A stretch of DNA of 64,000 nt from contig CAWGRF010000027.1 in assembly GCA_963824935.1 (NCBI GenBank), forward strand, positions 11,397 to 75,396, read 5' to 3'. Each line of letters starts with the position of its first letter. Position 1 is the first letter of the stretch. The translations under genes were made by a program, and so were the position numbers. The DNA comes from JACCZX01 sp963824935. GTDB lineage: Bacteria; Pseudomonadota; Gammaproteobacteria; Burkholderiales; Burkholderiaceae_F. The notes under the pieces are model-generated. The model did no database searches. It was given only the letters and a program-made list of their open reading frames with translations, and had not been told where the DNA came from. Below are positions 1 through 8,041 of this stretch, piece by piece.

Positions 1-416
1 CGTCGGATCAGAGCGGCTAGCATCCAAGGCGCGGTGACCGCGATCGCGATATCACCGAGCCCTGCGGGCCAAGCGAAGATGCCGGACAACACTCCATGAG
101 CGTACAAGGCCAGGAATCCTAGCCCAACGAACCTCCACGCTTGTATCGCGGTCATCACACGAAGATCAATCGACAGCACAAATGCGCGGAACGAACTCGA
201 CATCCAGAACCCAACGAGAAACACGATAAGGGGCGCGGTAAATCCGATCAGGATCGGCAGCGGCGGCGTCCCGGGCGATGTGATGAACGCTCCGCTTGCG
301 CCCAACTCGATAACGAGCAAGAGCCAGGCTACAAGCACGACCGCGACCGCCAGCTTCGTACCGGAAGCGACGGGCGACCCCGCTGGCGCCGAACGCGGTA
401 GAACAACGTTTGACAT
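1..416 (-). CDS. Membrane protein of unknown function (3' end outside window)
   Basis: An open frame starts at the ATG whose complement is 414-416 and runs off the left edge, so about 138 N-terminal residues are visible. After a short polar leader (MSNVVLPRSAPAG) it has several hydrophobic stretches typical of inner-membrane helices (for example LAVAVVLVAWLLLVIEL at about residues 22-38 and ILIGFTAPLIVFLVGFW at about 52-68). I do not recognise the family. It is divergent from the HxlR-type regulator at 531 and the two palindromes at 438-492 lie in its promoter region, so it is probably a target of that regulator. Function unknown. Confidence 0.6.
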   Translation of the reverse strand, partial: MSNVVLPRSAPAGSPVASGTKLAVAVVLVAWLLLVIELGASGAFITSPGTPPLPILIGFTAPLIVFLVGFWMSSSFRAFVLSIDLRVMTAIQAWRFVGLGFLALYAHGVLSGIFAWPAGLGDIAIAVTAPWMLAALIR

Positions 417-437
417 GGCGTCTCCTTCACATAGTAT

Positions 438-452
438 CTTGCAGATTGCAAG
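438..452. promoter_or_regulatory. Palindromic operator candidate 1 (CTTGCA-N3-TGCAAG)
   Basis: Perfect inverted repeat CTTGCA-GAT-TGCAAG in the gap between the divergent membrane protein and the HxlR-type regulator. The same half-site recurs in the palindrome at 476-492, about 39 bp centre to centre, which places the two on nearly the same face of the helix. HxlR-family dimers bind such inverted repeats; assignment to the neighbouring regulator is inference from position. Confidence 0.6.
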
Positions 453-475
453 CTGCTAGACAACGTAGCAAAGTG

Positions 476-492
476 ACTTGCATTATGCAAGT
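476..492. promoter_or_regulatory. Palindromic operator candidate 2 (ACTTGCA-N3-TGCAAGT)
   Basis: Perfect inverted repeat ACTTGCA-TTA-TGCAAGT, sharing the CTTGCA/TGCAAG half-site with the palindrome at 438-452. It lies 38 bases before the regulator's start codon, suited to autorepression. Together the two sites look like a paired operator serving both divergent promoters. Confidence 0.6.
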
Positions 493-530
493 TACAAACG
501 CAACCAGCATCAGCAACGGATGCAACAGAG

Positions 531-945
531 ATGAAGCCGGACGCCTTTCGACGATCCAAATGCCCCATCGCCAGCGCGCTCGACGTCGTTGGCGACAAGT
601 GGTCGCTGCTCGTCATTCGAGACATGTTGCACGGCAAGCGTACCTACGGCGAGCTGCTGGATTCACCCGAAGGGATTCCAACCAACACCCTCGCCGAACG
701 CTTGAAGCGCCTCGAGGATGCAGGGATTATCGTGAGCTCCGTGTATCAGGAGCGTCCGGTGCGGTATGCCTATGCCCTTAGCAGGAAAGGAACGCGCGCT
801 TGGAGACGTTCTGCTCGCGTTCGTGCGATGGGGCAAGAGACACATACCGGGTACGCAGACCTTGAAGGAATCTCCATCGCGTGTGGCGCGCGAGCGGCCA
901 ACCCGCGCCTCAACTCGGCCGCGCGCAAGGGCTGCGCGCGGATGA
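531..945 (+). CDS. HxlR-family transcriptional regulator, frameshifted
   Basis: The frame from ATG 531 encodes an HxlR winged helix: CPIASALDVVGDKWSLLVIRD, then LAERLKRLEDAGII and a wing ending RYAYALSRKG. HxlR proteins are small dimeric DNA-binding regulators of about 100-150 residues. At about 785-800 the expected C-terminal helix (ALGDVLLAFVRWGKRHIPG) continues in the +1 frame, so one base is extra or two are missing. The shifted frame ends at TGA 943-945, overlapping the ATG of the next gene (ATGA, 942-945), which supports this frame as the real one. Without the correction the frame runs into the neighbour and makes a false 255-residue fusion. Probably autoregulated through the palindromes at 438-492. 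Indel is more likely a sequencing error than decay. Confidence 0.8.
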
Positions 946-1298
946 CGTCGCTGCCACATAGCAACCGCATGATTTCCTTCGACACGATTTCGGATGTAGA
1001 AGCCTGGGCGAGCCAACACGGTGGCGTCGAAGCTGTTAACGACGCGCTTGCCAAAGGCTCTTTCGGAGCTAATCCGCACACGATTCGTACGGCAATTCGC
1101 TACGTCGAGCGGGAAGAACTCAAGATCGCAGAGAGGCTTAACCGAGAAGCTGGCCGCACGCGCGCAACCAGCGCCGCCGAGCAATTCGCCCGAGCGGCTC
1201 AGCAAAGTGCCCGCGATGCATATATCAGCCGCTGGATAGCAATTGTCTGTGCCGTCATTGCATTGGGGGCCGTGCTGTTCTTGTTCAGGTCTGGTTAA
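942..1298 (+). CDS. Small C-terminally membrane-anchored protein, unknown function
   Basis: About 118 residues from ATG 942, or 109 from ATG 969. The start at 942 overlaps the stop of the HxlR gene as ATGA, which suggests translational coupling. The body is charged and helical (EEL..AERLNREAGR..), followed by one C-terminal transmembrane helix (IAIVCAVIALGAVLFLF) and a very short tail, so it is probably a tail-anchored inner-membrane protein facing the cytoplasm. No family recognised. Confidence 0.55.
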   Translation: MTSLPHSNRMISFDTISDVEAWASQHGGVEAVNDALAKGSFGANPHTIRTAIRYVEREELKIAERLNREAGRTRATSAAEQFARAAQQSARDAYISRWIAIVCAVIALGAVLFLFRSG

Positions 1299-1325
1299 AG
1301 CTTCACAGACGCGATTGACGATGCC

Positions 1326-2150
1326 GTGAAGATCGCCACGTTCAACATCAACAACGTCAACCGCCGGTTATCGAATCTCCTGGACTGGCTCAACGCCGCC
1401 AAGCCTGACGTCGTTTGCATGCAGGAATTGAAAGCCGCGGATCGCGAGTTTCCAATTGCCGCGATTGAATCTGCGGGCTACGGCGCCGCCTGGTGCGGCC
1501 AGCGAACGTGGAATGGAGTGGCGATCCTGGCGCGCGATGCCGTGCCCGTGGTCACGCACCGGAGCCTGCCCGGGGATTCGGCCGATTCGCAAGCCCGCTA
1601 CCTTGAAGCGGCGATCAACGGTGTACTGATTGCATCGATCTACGCGCCAAACGGAAACCCGCAGCCGGGACCCAAGTTCGACTACAAGCTGGCATGGCTG
1701 GACCGATTGGTGGAGCACGCTCGCACCTTAATCGAGGCCGACGTGCCGGCGGTCCTCGCGGGCGATTACAACGTCGTGCCAACGCCGTTCGACATCTATC
1801 CGACCAAGTCCTGGGACAACGATGCGCTGGTACAGCCTGAGAGTCGCGAGCGTTTCAGGCGACTGATCGAGCAGGGATGGACCGATGCCATCCGTTCACT
1901 CCATCGCACAGAGCCGATGTATACCTTTTGGGACTACAAGCGCGGGCGTTGGGGGCGAGATGCGGGATTGCGAATCGATCATCTGTTGGTCAGCCCCGGT
2001 CTATCGCGCCGCATCTCGGAAGCGGGTGTCGATAAGGCGATACGGGGCGAAGCGGGTGCGAGCGACCATGCTCCCGCCTGGGTGCTGTTAAAGGACAGCG
2101 CACGGAAAGGCCGCCGCGGCAGGCGCGGTTTGACGCTCGGCCGGCATTGA
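1326..2150 (+). CDS. xthA: Exodeoxyribonuclease III
   Basis: 274 residues of the EEP (exonuclease-endonuclease-phosphatase) fold. Visible motifs are the opening KIATFNINNVNRR, the metal ligand MQELK, AGDYNVVPTPFD with the catalytic Asp/Asn pair, RIDHLLVS and the final GASDHAPAWVLL with the catalytic His. The enzyme cuts DNA at abasic sites and removes 3' blocking groups in base excision repair. Length fits the family. The start is GTG 1326; no ATG precedes it in frame at a suitable place. It opens a stretch rich in repair genes (FEN-type exonuclease, AidB, ATP-dependent ligase). Confidence 0.93.
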   Translation: MKIATFNINNVNRRLSNLLDWLNAAKPDVVCMQELKAADREFPIAAIESAGYGAAWCGQRTWNGVAILARDAVPVVTHRSLPGDSADSQARYLEAAINGVLIASIYAPNGNPQPGPKFDYKLAWLDRLVEHARTLIEADVPAVLAGDYNVVPTPFDIYPTKSWDNDALVQPESRERFRRLIEQGWTDAIRSLHRTEPMYTFWDYKRGRWGRDAGLRIDHLLVSPGLSRRISEAGVDKAIRGEAGASDHAPAWVLLKDSARKGRRGRRGLTLGRH

Positions 2151-2283
2151 CCAGCACCACCCCGCCATAGGCGGCCTCAAAAGACCGCTCGCCCCGGGCG
2201 TTGTCGCGTCGCGCAAGAAAGGCATCCCTAAAACGCGCCCGACAAACGGTAGGTTTCGGTGGTGAAATTGGCATCGATTGTGA

Positions 2284-2344
2284 TTGTCAGAACAACGTAG
2301 TGCGGGCAAGGTAGTGTGGGCAAGGTAGTGCGGTGTTCTGACAA
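2284..2344. repeat. 14-bp tandem repeat enclosed by an 11-bp inverted repeat
   Basis: GTAGTGYGGGCAAG is repeated from 2297 (2297-2310, 2311-2324 and a partial third copy 2325-2333). The tandem is flanked by a perfect 11-bp inverted repeat (2284-2294 and 2334-2344, core TTGTCAGAACA), so the block can form a stem closed over the repeats. It ends about 24 bases before the start codon at 2368 and may be part of the promoter or leader of that gene. Confidence 0.6.
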
Positions 2345-2367
2345 CTACAACTCAAGGAGATGCCGTT

Positions 2368-2634
2368 ATGTTCAAACCGAGTGCGATTGCCGAAATTCAG
2401 GACTGGATAACTCCGCGGCACGTGGAGCTTGTGAAAATCACGCCGCAGGAAGAACAACTGGAGCGCATCAAGCAGAAAGTCAAGGAGCTTCGAGAAGCGA
2501 TGGGGCCGCGTTACCTGTGCCACGAGAAAAACCGGGTACTTCGCCTGGATAAGCGGTCCTATAAGCCGCGTGAATGCGGGCGGCACCAATGTCAGGTCAA
2601 TGAAACGAGCTGCGTGAGCAAGAATTGCGTGTGA
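2368..2634 (+). CDS. Small cysteine-containing protein, unknown function
   Basis: 88 residues, with a good ribosome binding site (AAGGAG, about 2354-2359) before ATG 2368. The N-terminal half is helical and charged (EEQLERIKQKVKELREAMG). The C-terminal third has five cysteines and two histidines (LCHEK, ECGRHQC, TSC, KNC), suggesting a small metal-binding or disulfide-bonded tail. There is no signal peptide. No family recognised. It is unidirectional with xthA upstream and the exonuclease downstream, but separated from both by non-coding sequence. Confidence 0.6.
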   Translation: MFKPSAIAEIQDWITPRHVELVKITPQEEQLERIKQKVKELREAMGPRYLCHEKNRVLRLDKRSYKPRECGRHQCQVNETSCVSKNCV

Positions 2635-2723
2635 AGTGCGGCGGGGTCCACCCCGCCGCACTCGCGTTAGCCGCAGCGGGAGCGAAGCGCTCCATGGTCT
2701 AGATGGCCATCGCATAATGGCCG

Positions 2724-3560
2724 ATGGTCGTTCATCTCATAGACGGGACTTACGAGCTGTTCCGGCACTTCTACGGTCTGCGCCGCTTCAACAAGGGGCA
2801 AGACCGTCCCTATGGCGCGGTCATAGGCGTACTCAAGACGGTGTTGGACCTGATCGAAGGAGGAGGCGCGCACGTCGGCGTTGCGACGGATCATGTCATC
2901 GAGTCGTTTCGAAACGGCCTCTGGCCCGGATACAAGACGGGCGATGGCATCGAGCCCGCCCTTCTCGCACAGTTCCACCCGCTCGAAGAAGCCCTGTTCG
3001 CAATGGGCGTGGTCGTGTGGCCCATGATCGAGTTGGAAGCCGACGACGCACTCGCATCGGCGGCGAGGATTGCTTCCGAAGATGCACGCGTCGAGAAGGT
3101 TTGCATATGGACGCCCGACAAGGATCTGGCGCAATGCGTCCGTGGCGACCGCGTTGTGCAGATTGACCGCAGAGCAAACAAGATCCGCAACGCGGAAGGC
3201 GTGCGTGAGAAGTTTGGTGTCGATCCGGAGTTGATTCCGGACTTCCTGGCTCTGGTTGGCGACTCAGCGGATGGATATCCAGGGATCTCGGGGATCGGGG
3301 CAGTGTCCGCTGCGCGACTGCTGAACCGCCATGGCGCAATCGAGAACTTTCCCCCTGCCTTGCTCGGCGATCGCCTCGACCAGGCGCTGCTGTTCAAGGA
3401 TCTGGCGACGCTAAGGACGGACGCAGCGTTGTTCGAGGACGCGGATGATCTGAGGTGGAACGGCCCAACCAGTGGATTCCATTCGTGGGTGGAGCGCTTG
3501 CAAGCGCCAGACCTGCCCGCTCGCTGTGTCAAAGCCGAGAAGGCGCTCGCTCGGAGCTGA
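2724..3560 (+). CDS. Stand-alone 5'-3' exonuclease (FEN / Pol I N-domain type)
   Basis: 278 residues matching the 5'-nuclease domain found at the N-terminus of DNA polymerase I. Metal-binding acidic motifs are present in order: HLIDGTY near the start, ELEADDALA near residue 104, TPDKDL near 130, and GDSADGYPGISGIG near 178, the last opening the helix-3-turn-helix DNA-binding region. No polymerase part follows. Such enzymes remove 5' flaps and RNA primers before ligation. Its neighbours xthA and an ATP-dependent ligase could supply the other steps of a repair patch. It is convergent with the acyltransferase gene on the other strand. Confidence 0.85.
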   Translation: MVVHLIDGTYELFRHFYGLRRFNKGQDRPYGAVIGVLKTVLDLIEGGGAHVGVATDHVIESFRNGLWPGYKTGDGIEPALLAQFHPLEEALFAMGVVVWPMIELEADDALASAARIASEDARVEKVCIWTPDKDLAQCVRGDRVVQIDRRANKIRNAEGVREKFGVDPELIPDFLALVGDSADGYPGISGIGAVSAARLLNRHGAIENFPPALLGDRLDQALLFKDLATLRTDAALFEDADDLRWNGPTSGFHSWVERLQAPDLPARCVKAEKALARS

Positions 3561-4474
3561 AGAGGATCGGAAGAGGTGACTGCGGCCGATTGGCGTTCGA
3601 CGGTGTGCGTTGACGGCATCGGCCACCACCGGAAAATCCGGATCGATTTCGAACGCGAAGCCGTCCCAGTAACCATCTCGCTCGGGCACATAGCGGCGCG
3701 GCGGCGGAACGTCCGGCGAAAACGCGAGCGCTTTCATGCGCCGTTGCAAATCCAGTCGCAGTGCTTCGCAATCACTCCGCCTGGACCTCGGCGGCGGCGA
3801 TCGGCGGCAGCACGCGTATCGCGACACGCTCACCGTAGCGCAACGTCGGCGAAAATGGATGCTCCCAGATGCGATGCCCGCCGGTGATCACGACCGGAAG
3901 AATCGGCGCACCGAGCCGGCGCGCCAGGCGGAAAGCGCCGGGCTGGAACGCTATCTCGATCCCAAGCAGGCAGCCTTGCGGGAACAGCAGAACGTGCTCG
4001 CCGGCCTCTAGTACCGCGCTGCGCCTCATTCAACAGTCTGCGATAGCTGGTGGCGCCCTCTTCCGGCTCGATCGCGATGTGCCGCATGCGATCGATTGCG
4101 GGGCCGATCCACGGCCACTCGAAGATCTCTTGGCGCGCAACAATGCGCATCGCGAGCGGCAGTTGCGTCAAGCACAGCGCATCGGCCAGGCCTTCGTGCA
4201 ACGACACGATGACATGCGGCTCGTGCGGAAGGTTGTCCGTGCCTTCGATGTCGAGCGTCACACGCAGATGATCGAGCAGCGCGCGCCCAAGACGACGCTG
4301 CATCAGCGCACGTCCTTCGCCATCGAGGTCTTCGGGCGCCTCGGCGAGTTGACGCAGGCTCGAAATCAGCAACCGCCGGCCGGTTGCCGCGAACAATGCG
4401 CGTTCCCAGAGTTGTTCCGGCCGCAGCGCGATCGGCGGTCCGCGCGGCCGCAAGCCAGCAGGGCGGGCAGTCAT
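3411..4474 (-). CDS. PlsC-type 1-acylglycerol-phosphate acyltransferase family, two frameshifts
   Basis: The first part (4474 to about 4020) reads HVIVSLHEGLADAL in place of the usual NHxxxxD motif, then AMRIVARQEIFEWPWIGP. It continues after a frame change at about 4010-4025 with HVLLFPQGCLLG and GAPILPVVITGGHR, the acyltransferase blocks. A second change at about 3772-3780 leads to RRYVPERDGYWDGFAFEID, which belongs to the same protein. The last frame stays open to 3411 and overlaps the convergent exonuclease gene, so the true stop is probably nearer 3560. The family transfers acyl chains to lysophospholipids at the inner membrane. The motif shows H-E-G rather than H-x4-D, so substrate and activity are uncertain. 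Indels are probably sequencing errors. Confidence 0.6.
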
Positions 4475-4568
4475 GTCTCAGCGACGGGGCTTGTTCACCG
4501 GGGTGAGTCGCGCTTCAGATGCGGCCGTTACGAACGCACGTTGCGTGGCTGCAATTAGGAACGACGCA

Positions 4569-6221
4569 TCACGCGACGGGCATCGCCCGCCCGATCAGGC
4601 GATCGAACGGCACGTCCGGTGCAAGCGTGCCAAACGCGCCGGTCCAATCGCCGCCAAGGCGTGACGCGGCAAAGCTTTCGAACACGAAGCGCGGTGCGTG
4701 GCGTGCGAGCAAGCTGGCTTGGAGTGCGAGCGCAATGTCCTGCGTGAGCCGTCGCGCTGCACTTTCGTCATCTGCGCTCGCAAGCCTGTCCTTTAGAGAA
4801 GCGCAGAAGCGATCGTAAGCAGCGTCGCTACCCTTCGCGGTGTCGAGCTCGGCGATCACGGCGTCGACTGCTTCCTCCTTTCGCAACGCTCGCAGCACAT
4901 CGAGGCACATCACGTTGCCGGCGCCTTCCCAGATCGAATTCAGCGGCATTTCGCGATAGATGCGCGGCAGGACCGATTCCTCGACATAGCCATTGCCGCC
5001 GATCGCTTCCATCGCCTCTTGTGCGAAATGCGCGCCGCGCTTGCACACCCAGAACTTCGCGGCCGGCGTCGCCACTCGCCGCAGCGCCTGCTCGTGCGCA
5101 TCGCTCTGCGCCTCATAAGCGCGCGCAAGCCGTAGGCCGAGCGCGGTGGCGGCCTCCGATTCGAGAGCTAGATCGGCTAGCACGTTTTTCATCAACGGCT
5201 GATCCTTCAGCAGCTTGCCGAACGCCGCGCGCTGCGCCGAGTTCCAGAGTGCCTGCGACAGAGCCTGCCGCATCAACCCGGCCGTGCCGAGCGCGCAATC
5301 AAGCCTGGTGTAAACACCCATCGCCAGAATCGTTTGTACGCCGCGCCCTTCTTCGCCGAGCAAGGTGGCGCGCGCCTCCTGGAATTCCACTTCGGAACTC
5401 GCGTTCGAGCGGTTGCCGAGCTTGTCCTTCAGGCGCTGGATTCGAATTGCGTTCAAGCCGCCGTCCGCCGTGAAGCGCGGCAGGAAAAAGCACGACAGAC
5501 CGCCCGGCGCCTGCGCAAGAACCAAGAACGCATCGCACATCGGCGCCGAGAAAAACCACTTGTGGCCGATGAGCTTGTACTCGCGCTTCGATACCGGCAG
5601 CGCCTGCGTCGTGTTGGCGCGCACGTCCGAGCCGCCCTGCTTTTCCGTCATGCCCATCCCGATCAGCGCCGAGCGCTTGTGCTGCGCCGGGATAAAGCGG
5701 GAGTCGTACTGGCGCGAATACAGTTTCGGCAGCCACGCCGCCGTGATCTCGTCGTCGGCTTTCAGCGCGGGCGCGGCGCCGTAGGTCATCGTTACCGGAC
5801 AAAGCACACCCGTCTCCACTTCGGAAAAAAGCAGGTACGCCGCCGCGCGCTCGACATGCGAGCCGGGCGCCGCCTCGCTCCACGGAGCGCTATGCAGACC
5901 GTACTTCAGCGCCAGCGTCATCAGCGCATGCCACGCCGGATGAAATTCGATCTCGTCACGCCGCCCGCCGTGTCGATCGTGGGTCTTCAGCTCGGGCGGA
6001 TGACTGTTTGCGGCGTCGCCGAGTGACAGCGTCTCGCGCCTGCCCAATTCGGCGCCGATCGCCGCAAGCCGATCGCGCGCCGCCTCCAGGCGCTCTTTCG
6101 GCAGATTGAACGCCAGCGCGTCGCCCAGCGCTACATTCGACCCAAACAGGTTGTAATCCTCGAGCGGCGCGCTCTGGTTGAACACCTGGTGCGTTGTAAA
6201 GCTATTCAAAATGGCGGTCAT
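4569..6221 (-). CDS. aidB: AidB, acyl-CoA dehydrogenase-fold alkylation-response protein
   Basis: 550 residues, the full length of AidB. Diagnostic stretches are TTHQVFNQSAPLEDYNL at the N-terminus, LIGMGMTEKQGGSDVRANTT, GHKWFFSAPMCDAFLVLAQ, RLKDKLGNRSNASSEVEF, and EAMEAIGGNGYVEESVLPR. AidB is an FAD-binding, DNA-binding member of the acyl-CoA dehydrogenase family, induced with the Ada response to alkylating agents in E. coli. The start ATG 6221 places TTHQVFNQ eight residues in, as in known AidB. It is divergent from the ATP-dependent ligase gene, with 88 bases between them, and fits the repair theme of the block. Confidence 0.93.
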   Translation of the reverse strand: MTAILNSFTTHQVFNQSAPLEDYNLFGSNVALGDALAFNLPKERLEAARDRLAAIGAELGRRETLSLGDAANSHPPELKTHDRHGGRRDEIEFHPAWHALMTLALKYGLHSAPWSEAAPGSHVERAAAYLLFSEVETGVLCPVTMTYGAAPALKADDEITAAWLPKLYSRQYDSRFIPAQHKRSALIGMGMTEKQGGSDVRANTTQALPVSKREYKLIGHKWFFSAPMCDAFLVLAQAPGGLSCFFLPRFTADGGLNAIRIQRLKDKLGNRSNASSEVEFQEARATLLGEEGRGVQTILAMGVYTRLDCALGTAGLMRQALSQALWNSAQRAAFGKLLKDQPLMKNVLADLALESEAATALGLRLARAYEAQSDAHEQALRRVATPAAKFWVCKRGAHFAQEAMEAIGGNGYVEESVLPRIYREMPLNSIWEGAGNVMCLDVLRALRKEEAVDAVIAELDTAKGSDAAYDRFCASLKDRLASADDESAARRLTQDIALALQASLLARHAPRFVFESFAASRLGGDWTGAFGTLAPDVPFDRLIGRAMPVA

Positions 6222-6309
6222 GATCCGATTCTGCTCTTCCGCGTCGGCAAGTTCCGTGCGTTGCGGTTACTTGTCAGGCGCAACTTGCGGGCGTTAAGTC
6301 GTTGTCGTC

Positions 6310-7878
6310 ATGACGCTACTCCACAGCCTGGTCGATGCATCGGAGCAAGTCAGCAACACGTCAAGCCGGCGATCGAAGATCTCCCAGATCGCCGGCTTGC
6401 TGCGCGCGCTTGATCCCGACGAGATCGATATCGGCGCGGCGTTCTTGGCCGGAGTAACGCGACAGGGAAGAACCGGCATCGGCCATTCGCTGATCCGCAG
6501 CGCGCAAGTTGCCGCCGCGGAAGCGCCCAGCCTCGAACTGCGCGCGGTCGATCGGACGCTGGCACAGATCGCGCAAACAGAAGGCCGCGGCTCCGTTGCC
6601 GAGCGCAAACGGCTGCTCGGTGCGCTGTTCGCGGCAGCGACCGCGCGCGAGCAGTCGTTTCTCGCGCGGTTGCTGCTCGGCGACTTGCGGCAAGGTGCGT
6701 TGGAAGGATTGATGATCGATGCAGTAGCGAATGCCGCGAGCCTTCCGGTGGCCGATGTTCGACGCGCAGCGATGATCGCGGGTGGCATTGCCGCCATCGC
6801 AAGGCCCGCGTTGACGCAGGGCCTCGAGGGTCTGCGCGCATTCTCGATCACGCTCTTTCAGCCGCTCGCGCCAATGCTTGCGCAACCGGCGATCGACATC
6901 GACGACGCGCTGGCCCGCATTCCGGCCGCGTCGATTGAGTGGAAGCTCGACGGAGCGCGCGTGCAGGTTCACAAGGCGGGCGACACGGTGCGCGTGTTCT
7001 CCAGAACCGGTAACGACGTGACGCCCGCTGCAATCGAGATCGTTGAGGCGGTGCGCGCGCTCGATGCGCACACGCTGATTCTTGACGGCGAAGCGATCGC
7101 GCTGAAGCGCGACGGTGCGCCCTACCCGTTCCAGGACACGATGCGCCGGTTCGGCCGCGTCCTGAACATTGACCGCATGCGCGAAACGATGCCGCTGTCG
7201 GTGTTCTTCTTCGATTGCCTGCGCTTGAACGACGATGACCTGATCGGCCGTACCGGCAGCGAGCGCTTCGATGCGCTCACCGCGGCGGTTCCGTCGTCGA
7301 TGATCATGCCGCGCCTCGTGGCATCCGATGTTGCCCAAGCTCAGGCGTTTTATGACGACGCTGTGAAGAGGCAGCACGAAGGCGTGATGGTAAAGGCCGT
7401 CGATGCGCCATACGAACCCGGTCGCCGCAGCGCTTCGTGGCTCAAGGTCAAGCGCGCGCATACGCTGGATCTGGTCGTGATCGCAGCCGAGTGGGGCAAC
7501 GGCCGTCGCCAGGGTTGGTTATCCAATCTGCACCTGGCCGCCCGTGATCCTGCGAATGGCGACTTCGTGATGCTCGGCAAGACGTTCAAAGGCATGACCG
7601 ATGCGATGCTCGAATGGCAAACGGCAGAGTTGTTGGCGCGCGCGACCACGCGTGAGAACTGGGGCGTGCACGTCAGGCCCGAGCTGGTTGTCGAGGTGAC
7701 ATTCAACGATCTGCAGGCGAGTCCGCGCTACCCGGCCGGCCTCGCGCTGCGGTTTGCGCGAATCAAGGGCTACCGCACCGACAAGACGCCAGAGCAAGCG
7801 GACACGATCGAATCGGTGCGCGCCATTTATGCGAGCCAGGCGGCACCGCATTTCCAGTCGAAGTCGATCGAAGCATAG
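6310..7878 (+). CDS. ligB: ATP-dependent DNA ligase, LigB type
   Basis: 522 residues. An N-terminal helical DNA-binding domain (about 1-190) is followed by the nucleotidyltransferase domain with motif I EWKLDGARVQVHK (active Lys near residue 212), RVFSRTGNDVT, LDGEAIAL, SVFFFDCLRL, HEGVMVKA and WLKVKRAHTLDLVV, then an OB domain ending RFARIKGYRTDK. The sequence follows actinobacterial LigB of about 510 residues closely from end to end by recollection, including GKTFKGMTDAMLEWQT. It seals nicks with ATP. This is an addition to the NAD-dependent LigA expected in every bacterium. It is divergent from aidB. The gene symbol follows the actinobacterial name and is not the E. coli NAD-type LigB. Confidence 0.9.
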   Translation: MTLLHSLVDASEQVSNTSSRRSKISQIAGLLRALDPDEIDIGAAFLAGVTRQGRTGIGHSLIRSAQVAAAEAPSLELRAVDRTLAQIAQTEGRGSVAERKRLLGALFAAATAREQSFLARLLLGDLRQGALEGLMIDAVANAASLPVADVRRAAMIAGGIAAIARPALTQGLEGLRAFSITLFQPLAPMLAQPAIDIDDALARIPAASIEWKLDGARVQVHKAGDTVRVFSRTGNDVTPAAIEIVEAVRALDAHTLILDGEAIALKRDGAPYPFQDTMRRFGRVLNIDRMRETMPLSVFFFDCLRLNDDDLIGRTGSERFDALTAAVPSSMIMPRLVASDVAQAQAFYDDAVKRQHEGVMVKAVDAPYEPGRRSASWLKVKRAHTLDLVVIAAEWGNGRRQGWLSNLHLAARDPANGDFVMLGKTFKGMTDAMLEWQTAELLARATTRENWGVHVRPELVVEVTFNDLQASPRYPAGLALRFARIKGYRTDKTPEQADTIESVRAIYASQAAPHFQSKSIEA

Positions 7879-8041
7879 TAATGACCGTGCAGCCCTGCAT
7901 TGGCCGCAAGCGCGACCACCGACATTGCCAGCAAAGTCATGGCTTACGCTAACACCTTCCAAATGCCGCTTGCGCTTGCGCGTGCCGCGCTTCATGCTTG
8001 AGGCGACAACTAAACATAACTGTGAGCTAAGGAGACGCTTC

